Assembly (NCBI GenBank): GCA_007449985.2
Contig: VIIQ02000051.1
Span: forward strand, 310,001-374,000
DNA from: Desmodesmus armatus
Taxonomy: Eukaryota > Chlorophyta > Chlorophyceae > Sphaeropleales > Scenedesmaceae
Reading direction: 5' to 3'
Length of the DNA: 64,000 nucleotides
The number at the start of each line of letters is the position of its first letter. The first letter of the stretch is position 1. Made by a program: the position numbers and the translations under genes. The notes below the pieces were generated by a model, which was given only the letters and a program-made list of their open reading frames with translations, searched no databases and was not told the origin of the DNA. This document shows, piece after piece, positions 45,701 to 56,400 of this stretch.

Positions 45701-48700
45701 TCCGGGCTCGTAGCAGCTGCCAACAGGGCAGGGCTGGGGGCCGTCAGCAGCAGCAGCGGGGCACACCTGCGCCCCCCCCCCCCCAGATGGCTCAGCTCAA
45801 CCAGACCACTGCTGATGCACGTGCCGCCCTAACAACTGCCACGACCCCAACCCTGCACCCGCACCTGCGGATCACTCTCTTGCGTGTTTCTTGCAGGACC
45901 TTGCTCCCTCCGGGCTCGTAGCAGCTGCCAACAGGGCAGGCCTCGGGGCCGTCAGCAGCAGCGGGGCTCACCTGCCCCCCCCCCCCAGATGGCTCAGCTC
46001 AACCAGACCACTGCTGATGCACGTGCCGCCCTAACAACTGCCACGACCCAGCCCTGCACCCGCGCATCAGTTTCTGTTGCGTCGACCTTTGTTGCAGCAC
46101 CTCGCTCCCTCCGGGCTCGTTGCAGCTGCCAACAGGGCAGGCCTCCTGCCCAAATGACTGCCACAATCCCAACTTGCACCTGCATATCACTCTCTTGCGT
46201 GTTTCTCGCAGGACCTTGCTCCCTCTGGCCTTGTCGCAGCTGCCAACAGGGCAGGCCTCGGGGCCGTCAGCAGCAGTGGGGCCCACCTGCCCCCTCAGAT
46301 GGCTCAGCTCAATCAGGCCACTGCTGATGCAAGGATACTGGGTGAGGTGTTGGAGCTTGCGGCACAGAGCACTGCTCGGCTCAGCCAGGAGCTACAGGAA
46401 GCTCGCAAGCAGGCAGTGTGGGCCGAACAGGCCGCTGAGAAGAGGGTGAGGGGGTTGGTTGAGGGTCAAGGGGGTGACAGTGCATGGGCTGAACAGGCCG
46501 CACAGAAGAGAGCGAGGAGCTGGGATCTAGTCAGGGTGTGGATTTTGTGGTTGAAAAGGGAATGGTGAGGGACTTGGGTTTAGTCAGGGTAAGGTGTTGG
46601 AGCTGGCGGCACAGAGCACTGCACGGCTCAGCCAGGAGCTACAGGAGGCCCGCAAGCAGGCCGTGTGGGCCGAACAGGCCGCTGAGAAGAGGGTGAGGGG
46701 CTGGGTGAGGGATGCAGGGTGTCGGGGTTGTGTGTGCAAAAGGCCGATCTGTGTGGGACGGGAGTGCAAGGGCTGAACAGCCCGCAGAAAACAGGGTGAG
46801 GGGCTAGGGTCTAGCCAGGCTGTGGGTTATGATCGAAGAGTGTGAGGTGCTGGAGCTTGCGGCACAGAGCACTGCACGGCTCAGCCAGGAGCTGCAGGAA
46901 GCACGCAAGCCGGCCCGGTGGGTTCAACAGGCCGCTGAGAAGAGGGTGAGGGGCTTGGTTCGGATTAGTAGGTTGGGAGCAGATGAAGCACCAATGTATA
47001 AGGGGGCACTACCCACCCAAAGTAGGAGTGCATGGGCTACAGGAGGCTCGCAAGCAGGCCGCCTGGGCTTCAACAGGGCGCTGAGAACATGGTGAGGGGC
47101 TTGTGTGAGAGTTAGGGTGTGAGGGTCAGGGAGAAAAGTGCATGGGCTGAGGAGGCCGTGAGGAAGTCGAGGCTGGAGTTCAGGGTGTGGTGTGTGAGTG
47201 TGCGTACAGCCGCCTGATCCTCAGCAGGAGGAGTGCATGGGCTGGATATGCCGCAGAAAAGGGGGTGAGGGGTGTTGGTTTAGTGAGTGTGTGGGCTACA
47301 GGCGCACAGAGATGCTTGCAGTCCAATGAGTGCATGGGTTGCAAGAGGTTGCAAGGAAGAGGGTGAGGGGCTGTGTACTGCAGCCCCTTTTCACTGTGCA
47401 GCAACCCCCTGCGACCCCTGATGTATGCCCCTGCAACTTTGCCTATCCCCTCCCCCCCTCTGTACACTCCCTTCTTTGCACAGGAGGCGTCCCTGACTAA
47501 CCACTTCAAGGAGTTGATGCGTGAGCAGTCCCGTATCCACACACAGCTCACAGAGGCAGCAGTGAGGGAGGCAGAGCAGCTGGTGGCAGCAGACACAGCC
47601 AAGGCACACCTGCAGGTGAACACGCCCTTGAATTGCCTCTGAGCTTTGGTGCCGTGCTCTCTCCTCGTTTTGCCCTTTTGTGCCTCCTTTTCCTTATCCA
47701 TAGTCCTTTTTTGGCTTCATTATGGAAAGGTCACCTTCGACAGTTGAGTAGTGTATGCAGCGCCTTAGCACAGGAGGATGCCTTCCGCACGCACATGATG
47801 TGGAAGGGGACAGCCCAATGGTGCCACTACAGAGTGGGGCTTGCATCGACCTTTCAAACTTTTCGCACGTGTCTTTGTCTGATCTGCTTGCAGGAGCGTC
47901 AGGAGCGGCTGCAGCAGATTGATGCACTGCGGGCGAAGGTCAATGCACTGGCGGTCGCATTCGAGCAGAGGTGGGTATGTTGTCAGTGGGCAGATGGGTG
48001 GGTGGGCTGGTGAGATGAGGATGGGATACAGGCAGGTGTGTGAGAGCACGTCGTGCACCCGGTGCGCTGACAAAGCAGCGCGTTCGCTGGTGGAGTCACG
48101 CATCCGGGTGTAAGATCAAAGACGTCACACATGCATCTTTGTAGGCCTGGGTAATGCATGCACTTGGCGACACCAGTTGCGTTCTGAGATTGTGTTGGCA
48201 TATGTTAGGGCGCATAGTGGGATCCATGCGAGGCACACCAGGCGCACAATGATAGTCCTACAAGGACAGCCAGATCACCACCCAATCCTACACCTGCAGC
48301 TTGAGGCTCAAGACGTTCATGCCAGCCACTTGCTGATATTAGGCTGATTTAGGAAGATGAGAACAATCAGAGGCAACCAGAGGGGGTGTGTTGACACATG
48401 AGTTGCAACCGGCATGTACATATCATGATGACCATGTCGTATTCCGTGCTTGTGCATGCTGCAGGACGGCCCAGCTGCGGTCTGTCCAGGATGTGAACAA
48501 GGTCAGTGTGGGCATGCTGTCACTCAGTAAGGCACTGGAGGATGGCACCCCTGTGGCACCACACCTGCAGCAGCTGGCAGCCAGCTGCCCTGACGACCCA
48601 CTGGTTGAGGCTGTGGCAGCGTCACTGCCGGCATCAGCAGTGTCCCAGGGCCTGCCAACCCTCCAGGTGAGATCCATAGCTTTTACCCACCCTGCCTCGC

Positions 48701-50540
48701 CCACTAAGGGTTGTGTAGGCCGGTGTGGGCTACTACTGCTCTAGACATGCAAGGATGAGCATGCTTTAGGTATGTTATGGGGCAAGGTGCGTGAACGTGA
48801 GACGTGGCCTACTGGTTGAGGCTGTGGCAGCGTCACTGCCGGCATCAGCAGTGTCCCAGGGCTTGCCAACACTGCAGGTAACTTGTTGCTGCACTCCTGG
48901 TACCCTTTTCTATCACACCTTGCTCTGCGCACTGAGGCCGGCTGTTCGGGGTCTATCCTAGACATGCGAGGGTCAGCATGCTTGGGTTTGTTACTGGTGA
49001 GTGTGCGTGAAGATGGGAAACGGCCGACAGGTGGAGGCCGTGGCAGCGTCACCGCCGGCATCAGCAGCGTCCCAGGGCTTGCCAACCCTGCAGGTGAGGT
49101 CACAGCACTCCTGGTGTTTCCTGGTTCACCTTTCTGCCCTGCCCAGTAAGGGTTGTGTGAGCCGGGTGTAGAACTTCTGCTGTAGATGTGCAAGGGTCAG
49201 CATGCTTTGGTTTGTTACGGGTGAGTGTGCGTGAACATGAGAACTGACCCCACAGGTGAGGAGGTGATGAGCGTCCCACACCCTTGGGGTGTTCTTCCCT
49301 CGGCTGCTGTAGTATACTGCAATCCTGACCTTTTCTCAATTGGTTGGTTGGTTGGTTGGTTGGTGGGATGGTGTGTGTGCAGGAGCTGCGTGAGAGCTTC
49401 CAGAGTGTTGCCCTAGCAGCCGCAGAAGCGGCTTACTTTTCAGGGCAGGAGTCTCAGGGGGGCGTCCTGGCGCACCTGGCAGCCAAGTTGGCGGCAAAGC
49501 TCAAGGTAAGGGCAGCTCTGGGTGCTCGCAGGTAGATCGTGGGTTCAGCGCTGATCTCTAGTGCTATGGAATGCTGCACTCTCACTCTCTCATCATCATC
49601 ATCATTACACGTGTTTCCGGCCAGGTTCATTGTGCATGCAGCAAGCTGCAAGCAGCAAATCGACCTTGGTGCAAGACAAGCAAGACACCACCAGGCGACC
49701 AGTGACCTAGGACACTAGAAAGCCTGTGCCAGTTACGGCCACAACGCAGGCATACAAAGGGCATAAAAGCAGCAGCGCTGAAACGGGCTGCTGACGACCA
49801 CCCCAAACATGCTGCTGTGTGGTTTCAAAACCAAACTACTGTAGTGGTATTCCCAAGGACCTGTGGTCAGCAAGTCGCTCGAGTGCCCCAAGCAAGCACT
49901 AGGCGTAGCTGGGTGAGCAGAGCTCTGCAACCCACAACAGTAGCTGTTCGCCAGGTCACCACTTCAGCTGCTGTGCAACCACATATCACAATCACTCTCT
50001 CACTCTGTGATATATGAGACACCGCGGTACAGAACGCATGCTAAGCTGCTGACATTACACAATTCTGTGGAAATCACCGGGGGGGCCTCAGTGCAGCACA
50101 AGAGCTGACCAAGGGTTGAAAGAGCAGCTTGTCATGGTATCACATCGTGTACCCTCATATTGCGACATGCACTGTGTCACACCTTCAAAATGCTGCAAAG
50201 AGACTATGTTGCAGCATATGTGGCATTTTGCTTATCAAGCAAAGCAGAGCTTTGTCCCAGTTGCTGCCTTTGTCGCTTGTGGATCTTTTGTGTCAACCAG
50301 GTGGATGCTGGGTCTGATATGGACAACAGTGTCGACAGCAAGCTGTCGCAAGCACGGGCACTGCTGCAGCAGGGCAAGCTGCTGGCAGCAGCAGACGCAC
50401 TCACAGCAGCGGCAGACGGCACACAGGCGGCCTCAGTGGTGCAGCAGTGGGTGGCGGATGCACGGGCAAGGGCTGCTGCTGATCAGGCGGTCAGGCTGCT
50501 GCAGGCACATGCAACGGCAACCGCTGGCTTGTCGAGCTAG
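42769..50540 (+). CDS. MIC60: MIC60/mitofilin, MICOS core subunit, with amplified internal exons
   Basis: Inner-membrane protein that shapes crista junctions as part of MICOS. Exons with consistent phases: 42769-42832 (Arg-rich mitochondrial presequence 'MRRSVPRLARRARSLLQ'), 42966-43658 (Ala/Pro-rich, then one membrane span 'GWFLPVLTLAAAGGGYYVY'), 43994-44083, 44515-44789, 46212-46445 (coiled coil 'LSQELQEARKQAVWAEQA'), 47484-47615, 47894-47970, 48465-48666, 49383-49505 and 50301-50540 (stop TAG). The last four carry the conserved mitofilin domain: 'RLQQIDALRAKVNALAVAF', 'DPLVEAVAASLPASAV', 'ELRESFQS', 'GGVLAHLAAKL' and a terminal TPR-like 'ARALLQQGKLLAAADAL'. Three exon ends are present in extra copies within introns (see repeats). 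This minimal model is about 690 residues; splicing of the copied cassettes would lengthen the coiled coil. Confidence 0.93.
44728..45252 (+). repeat. Triplicated exon end in MIC60 ('VEDTELERLCQKLGLSK')
   Basis: The 3' end of the exon at 44515-44789, with its donor site, recurs at about 44955-45020 and, shorter and more diverged, at about 45205-45250. Copy 2 keeps an upstream 'cgcag' acceptor and the frame, but its acceptor phase does not match the preceding exon. The copies are probably mostly silent. Confidence 0.85.
45528..46445 (+). repeat. Repeated MIC60 exon 'DLAPSGLVAAANRAGLGAV'
   Basis: Exon starts with acceptors occur at 45689, 45897, 46098 (diverged) and 46212, with a fragment at about 45528. 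Unit lengths are 208, 201 and 114 bp. Copies before 46212 contain runs of 10-13 C that put 'MAQLNQTTADA' out of frame with the exon start. Only the copy at 46212 is fully open through to its donor at 46446, so it is taken as the functional exon. Confidence 0.87.
46347..47370 (+). repeat. Tandem coiled-coil exon cassettes in MIC60
   Basis: The 99-bp segment encoding 'LELAAQSTARLSQELQEA' to 'EQAAEKR', plus donor 'gtgagg', is repeated at about 46593-46692 and 46848-46946. All three are open in the same frame, begin after an 'ag' dinucleotide and end in phase 0. Partial copies follow at about 46482-46518, 46763-46802, 47036-47098, 47140-47170, 47230-47270 and 47328-47368. The spacing of full copies is about 246-255 bp. 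Confidence 0.87.
48596..49094 (+). repeat. Triplicated exon end in the MIC60 mitofilin domain
   Basis: The end of the exon at 48465-48666 ('DPLVEAVAASLPASAVSQGL') recurs with its donor site at about 48809-48878 and 49033-49094. The third copy has diverged (for example Leu to Pro). The extra copies lie in the intron before 49383 and lack the upstream half of the exon. Confidence 0.87.
49595..49862 (-). mobile_element. Dispersed retroelement copy 2, (TGA)n tail
   Basis: Inverted-orientation partner of 30940-31235. Its tail, read on the minus strand, is 'aatgatgatgatgatgaga' at about 49608-49590. It sits within the last MIC60 intron (49506-50300), antisense to the gene. Confidence 0.65.
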
Positions 50541-51179
50541 TTGCTCGGCTGGTGGTGCCTGTATCAACACAGTTGCTACTTGTGGTTGTGGTTGCGGACA
50601 GCCTGGTATTAGGTGTGCATTGCTGCTTCCAGCTGTACAGGACAGCCAGACACGTGAGCATAGGGTGAATCAAATTGCTGCAGGTGCTTGCCGCGCACGA
50701 CTGCTGCGGCACAAGTGTGTGCAGACACAGGGGTGTGGGTGAACGCATGTGCATGTGCGTGTGTATACACGGCCTTGGTGAGGCAGTTCAGTTAGCGACC
50801 TTGGCTTGGAACAGCTGTACTTGTCCTACTGCAGTCAGCATCGCAGTTGTAAGATGCATGTTATGCTTGCCACAAATGGCATTTGTCACATATGCTATGT
50901 GCTCATGCCTCGCTCCTATTGCTAAAGGCACACCCAGCGCCTGTTAAACGACGATGAGTATACCTCTCAGTGCCCGCTAAGGCCCTGGCAGAGTGACTGT
51001 TGAGTGTTGAGTGTAGACAGAAGGTAGCCAGCTGGCCTTTGACACCACCAGGCGCACAGCTGCAACCAGGCAGCACACAGACATCACAGCAGACCTCTGG
51101 CATTACTCAAATTTTCCACAAGGGCCACTCAAAGCAGAGCCCTCATGCTGGTGAAATGCACCCAAATGCACTATTTGCT

Positions 51180-51690
51180 GTGGCCCAGGCACGGACAGAG
51201 GGCGCATGGAGCTGTTCGGCACGCAATGGCCTCCAGGTACAGCTGTATGAAACCCGCATGTAAAAAAAGAAAAGATGGACACCTAGCCTTCAGCAAAAAA
51301 GCAGTCAGCACACATCCCACACTGTGGCACATCTGCAGCAGTGCTGGTTCTTGCCCCATGCTGCAAACACCGTTGCAACTCATCAGCACCGTCAGCCGTC
51401 TCACCATAGACTGGGCTTAGTGCCACACGGCACAAGGCCGACATGCACTTGCTGGAACACACCGTGACGAAGCTGTCACAAACAACAGTGTACTTACACG
51501 CGTGCCGAGCTGCCGGGACACCGGGCCGCTGCTTGCAGGCAGCAAAGTGGACATGCATTGCTGAGGGCACGGACAAAGGACGCATGGAGCTGTTCGGCAC
51601 GCATTGGCCTCCAGGTACAGCTGTGAGAAACCCGCATGAAACCAAGGGAAAAGATGGGGACTTCAGCATCCACTCATCCGCAACAACTTG
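51180..51690. repeat. Direct repeat pair, ~120 bp
   Basis: About 51187-51305 recurs at about 51567-51675 in the same orientation (offset about 380). Both copies contain 'gcatggagctgttcggcacg' and 'ggcctccaggtacagctgt'. The second copy lacks the A-rich insertion seen at 51261-51276. Confidence 0.8.
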
Positions 51691-51979
51691 AACCATCTCA
51701 ACACATCATCAGTACAACCACTTGCTGCACACATCCATCCTGGGAATTATAGGGTACACAGCTGCTAGCCCTTGCAAGAGTGCGGGGGCACGCTGCACAC
51801 ACACAACCCAGCAGTCAAAAGCCAGCCTTCCCATCACATGCAAGCCCATCACTGCTCAATATCACATTCATGCCCATCACTGCTCAACCAAAAAACCCCA
51901 AAGTCAGTCACAAGAACGCTTGCTGCAACAGAACTCAGTCCTGAAAGCCCAATTTTGCAAAAGCCAGGCGCAAACCCAG

Positions 51980-52815
51980 GAACGGCATTGCCACCAGCCA
52001 TGCATGCGTTCATCTGGACTCCATAGTGGCTCTCCCAGCCTAGTCAAGAAAGCAGCAGGCCACGACTTGGCCTGCTGCGACAAGAAAGAGTGCATTGTTA
52101 TGCAGGCATAGAACCACTCACTGGCCACCAACCAGCAAAAACCTATAGTGCCAAAGCCGCAGGAGGCCACGAGTTGGCCTGCTGCTGCAAGAGGAGTGGT
52201 CCTGCAATTGCATCGCCAATGCAAGTGCAAATGCAAGCCCAAAAGCCACTCACTGGGTACCAGCCTTCACTAGCACCATAGCGCAGTGCCACCAACTTGC
52301 GGTGGGGTTCTATCCTGGCCAGTGGTCTGCTGCTGCAAGTGGGCAGAGACACCAAATAACTTATTGCAAGTGGAATTACTCAAGGTACATGCATGGGAGA
52401 CAATGTCACAAAGTGAGGCAGAATTCCTCTGGAGTATCTCTCCCTCGGGGCCTTATGCCTGACTCATTGGCAATGTGACACTGTTGAAAGCAGTAGGCCA
52501 CGATTTGACCTGCTGCTGCAAACACAAGTGCAGCAGTCTCGGGTTCCATATGCAACTCACTGGGCACCATCTAGCACAGAAACCAAGTGCCAAAGCCTTC
52601 AAGTACTACTTGAGTAGTACCATGGGCTGCCATGCTTCTGCAAAACGGGCAGTGATCTCAACAACTCGCGGCAAGCCCAGTCACGTGACTTGGGTGCACC
52701 AAAAGAACCACGATGCCCCAAAGCCATTGGCACTGTGAGTATCTGCAGTCTCTCCCCCGGCCTAGTCAAAACAGCAGAGGCCAACAGGTTGCCCTGCTGC
52801 TGCAAACAAAACTGA
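51980..52815. repeat. Dispersed tandem family with 'ggccacgacttggcctgctgc'-type core
   Basis: Diverged copies of a core resembling 'aggccacgacttggcctg' occur near 52055, 52166, 52494 and 52779. They are followed by variants of 'ccactcactggccaccaa' and 'gtgccaaagcc'. Spacing varies from 110 to 330 bp. Confidence 0.65.
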
Positions 52816-53499
52816 AGTAGTCATGCAAGCACAACAACAACTAGATGGTCATGACGTCAAGGGATGACCTGGATGGGCCAACCCTCTCTTGGCCAGACTG
52901 AAGTCAACTTGACGGCGTCACAAAACACCACTTGGTGCAGCCTCCCTGATGACGCAATCCCTAGGCAAACAACAAACAAGTGCACGTGGAAAAGACACAC
53001 ACACACACGGGTGAGTTGCTGGACGCATAGCACGCAATGCAGGCTGCTATCACCATCTCCGCTTGATCAACTTGATCATTGGCATCTTGAACACATTAGT
53101 GCCAGCTGCATGCCAGTGTAGATGAATGAAAGTTGGGTGCCAGCCCAGCTGCTCTATGAATTTTTCGATGATCCAACATTGCATGCCAAGGCTCATAACT
53201 TACGATTCATAAGGCGTGGCACCACTTGGAACATGCAGCAGCAATGAGCATGCCATCCAAGCTACAGCATGCAAGTGCAACTTTGTGGCCCACCTGCACA
53301 CCTCTGTGTGCGAAGCTCACACAGCTAGGGTTGCCCAGTGTCTGACTTGCTACCATAGCCTGCAATGGTGTAAGGCTTCCACATTCTTCCCAGGATTCTC
53401 ATGTACAGCAACACTCAGTGAATGTTGTGGGTGCAGCATCCGCAAGCTCACCTGATGCTTGTTGCAGGGAGTGCGACTTGCCCTTGTCTAGCGATTATT

Positions 53500-54209
53500 A
53501 GCGTCCACCATCCCGGCCTACACCACGTGCACGGCCTCGCCCTCCACGCTCTCCACGCTGTCCACGGCCACGTCCACCCAGCAGGTGGCGGTGGGGGTTG
53601 CTCATAGTCAGGGCAGCAGTGTCGACAAAGCCGTCTGCAAGGATACACATAAAGCATGTCAAAACGAAGATGTTGAATCTGATAATACGGGCAGGGGATA
53701 TTATGGCAGGGGATGATTAAGGCAGCGTGTGCCTGAGGCAGCTGTCCAACCTGGTTCTGGCGATGAATTGCAGGGCATGGGCAGCTGCTGCAGAGAGGAT
53801 GCTGCCAGGTGACCCGGGAAGTGCCTGAGCTGCTGCAAACAATGCGTTACTGGAAGGGAGCCGCTGATAGTCACACATTTAAGGTGCAAAGAGCACTGTG
53901 CCAGCCTGGAGGGGCCACGACCCACCGTTGATCTTTGCGACGCCTGCCTGGCCATTGCTTCTGCAGCATACAAGCAGGTGAGGCAAAGATCAGAGCTTTG
54001 ATTCAGCACTTGAGGTTGCAGTCAACGACCGCGAGCGCCCCGGTCTATACTTGTTGCACGTTCCGACAGGTTCCGATACCAATTGGATCTGCTTCTTGAT
54101 TTTGGGGACTCACGGTGTGGCACCTGCGAAAGATCCCAAGAACAGGCCTAGAAACATGGCCAGCAGGCCAAAGAGCTTGCGGACCAATCCAACGACAGGC
54201 ACAGGCATG
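53500..54209 (-). CDS. Tentative small gene: hydrophobic N-terminus and RGG-rich C-terminus
   Basis: The last exon is clear: 53634-53500 on the minus strand, acceptor 'ttgcag', frame '...GFVDTAALTMSNPHRHLL' followed by Gly/Arg repeats ('GGRGRGQRGERGGRGRARG') and stop TAA. An upstream frame from about 54209 encodes a hydrophobic segment ('LFGLLAMFLGLFLGSFAG') with a donor 'ccgtgagt' at about 54112. Joining the two is inference, since the middle exon (53650-54000) is not identified. RGG tails usually bind RNA or are methylated. No family assigned. Confidence 0.35.
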
Positions 54210-54851
54210 ATGATTAGAATGAAGGCAACTGCGTATCGCGTATACCAGCAAGGTGATTGGTCGAGTGCCAAGATTTTTCAGTGAAAACGTTTGTTATTAG
54301 GTGCGTGACCGGAATGTTTGTGGGAGTGGAGGTGACCTCTACGGACTTGTCCAGTCACCCGGAATGTTATTAACTTCAAATTTGAAATTGGAGTGCCCGT
54401 TCACTGTTACCCGCCAAGGTGGTGGAGGCAGCGCTCTGAGCAGAGGGATGTGCTCCTCTGAGGATTTCCCAGAGGGCGAGCAGGGGGTTTCCCCCTGGTA
54501 GCGGGCACGTACCTCTGGCACTGCTTTGTGCAGAGGCAGCTGCTAGTAGTGGCACTGCCGCACTTGTGAGGGAGGATTGCCCCCTCACGCTTCACCGCGC
54601 CCCGCCCCCCTGGGCATCCTGTCACTGTCAGTCATGATGTCTGATTAGTCAGTCCGTCAGTCAGCACTAGTGTTCGTTACAAAGAGGCCCCAAGAGGTCC
54701 AGCCGACACATGCAAGCTCTGGGACCTGATCCATGCCCCGCCCTTGTCACTCAGGGCGCCACCAACCTACTCACGACAGCCCAACCACCTGTGGCACACA
54801 CAATCGCAAGCTGTGTACTTACCATGCGAGACCATGCACATGTACCAGGCA

Positions 54852-55897
54852 TAAGGGGTCCACCACAACCTAAGACCAGGGGGGGGCGCCAAATTTGCTT
54901 CGCCCCCTCCCCATGTGTCCGTTTTAGGCTATTTGGCGCACAGACCCCTCCCCCTGTGTCGGTGTTAGGCTGTTGTTGGGTATTGCTGCTCCCTCCTATG
55001 GACAGGCCGCTGAATCCCTTCCCCCCTTGGACAATTTAGGCTCATTTCTCGATCGACCCCTCCCCCTGTCCGAAGATTAGGCTGTGCGTCCCCCCCAGGG
55101 CTTTTCAGCCCGTACGGTTTCCCGTTCAAAACGACTACTGAGGGGTCAAATCCCGGCCAAATTGAGCAGCCCAGTACGGGCAACCCGGTCAAATCCAAGG
55201 TTTGGCACAGACCAGAACGGGGTGATCCCGGCCAAATTTTGGAGACCAAAACGGGCAAACCGTTGAAATTGGCATGTTTTTGCCATCAAAATGGCCACTT
55301 TCCTGCCGAAATCCCCTGCGGGGCCTTTGCCTTTGTCCACAGTTGTGAAAGTGACCCCAACTGTCAGAGTGCGTTAGTGAGTGATGATACTGGCGGCTCC
55401 AACAGAACGTCGTTGCTAGCCAGAAAGTTGGAGGCGGTGACAGCAGCAAAATGCCATGAGGTATGTGTGTGCAAGGATCAGCATGACCTGAACAAACGCT
55501 CTTGCAGGTGCAGTGGACTTGTGGGTGGGACACAGGAGTCTTCTGAGAGGACCCTGTCAAAGGGCTCTCGGGGGGCATTGTGAACAGACGAGAAACCAGT
55601 CTGGCCGCAGCTGTGCTCATGAGTTTGATCAAACGAGGCTGTGATAGCCTCAATTGCCACCGATACACGCCCGTAGCAGCGCTAGCACAGGCTGGCAGCC
55701 AGTTCTGCCATACCTTTCAAAGTCTGAGGGGTCAAACGGGCATCCCTTTCAAAACAGAGGGTGGGCCGGGGCAAAACGGGGGCCGCCCCTTTAAAAACAA
55801 AGAGGACTGAACGGGCAAACCTTTCAAAAAAAATGGGCCTGAAAAGCCCTGGTCCCCCCCCCTCCCCCCTGGCCTTAACTTTGTGGTGGACCCCTAA
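54852..55897. mobile_element. Non-autonomous DNA transposon with ~33-bp TIRs and TAA target duplication
   Basis: The left end from 54855 ('ggggtccaccacaacc', then 'taagaccagggggg') and the right end to 55894 ('cccccctggccttaac', then 'tttgtggtggacccc') are inverted repeats matching at about 28 of 33 positions. They are flanked by TAA at 54852-54854 and TAA at 55895-55897. A 3-bp TWA target duplication with G-rich inverted ends is characteristic of PIF/Harbinger elements. The 1040-bp interior has no transposase. It holds diverged short repeats of 'aacgggcaaacc'-type and A-rich blocks. Confidence 0.75.
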
Positions 55898-56400
55898 AGC
55901 GGGCGGATGGGCGGCCCAGGATGCACGTGCACAAGCTGACGCAGACAAGCAATCAGCGGAAAGGCTGACATGGCAATGCAGGCATAAATGGCTGATCCAA
56001 TCAAAGCTGGCACATGCATCATTGCCTCCGCCCCGTCAGCCAACATGGTAAAGCGTTGAGGAACACCGAGCACAGCAGAAGACACATAGGGCAGTCGGCT
56101 ATCAGGCAAGGCTGGCGCAACACAGTGAACTCCCAACAGATCACTGTTCATTTGCAAGAAGGGGTGATCAGGGGCCAGCTGGGGAAACCAAGACGCTGGC
56201 GCCACACCCCACACCAGCCCACAACAAAGTCCTGCAACAACTCCCAGAAGCGTGCTTCTGCCTGCCGCTGCTACAACAATCCGGAGATCGCTGAGACACC
56301 TGCAGCTGGCGTCAGTGCACTGCACTTCGTCTGGCAGTTGAACTCCCACTTGCACAATGAGCGATGAACATGTGCTCCCATCCCTGGCACCAGTCAGCAC
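55894..56400 (-). CDS. Hypothetical hydrophobic protein, possibly truncated by the adjacent transposon
   Basis: A 168-codon frame with two or three hydrophobic segments ('GVVAGLCCGLVWGVAPASW', 'ALIGSAIYACIAMSAFPLI') and the segment 'LLGVHCVAPALPDSRLPYV' between them. Its stop TAG straddles the junction with the transposon end and target duplication. If real, the exon could have been interrupted by the insertion. No family recognised, and chance openness is possible. Confidence 0.3.
   Translation of the reverse strand: MLTGARDGSTCSSLIVQVGVQLPDEVQCTDASCRCLSDLRIVVAAAGRSTLLGVVAGLCCGLVWGVAPASWFPQLAPDHPFLQMNSDLLGVHCVAPALPDSRLPYVSSAVLGVPQRFTMLADGAEAMMHVPALIGSAIYACIAMSAFPLIACLRQLVHVHPGPPIRPL

Larger units (their letters stand above)
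50541..53440. other. Repeat-rich spacer downstream of MIC60
   Basis: No gene recognised. Two repeat families fill part of it (51180-51690 and 51980-52815). Open frames are short and Cys/His/Gln-rich without a domain. Confidence 0.45.
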
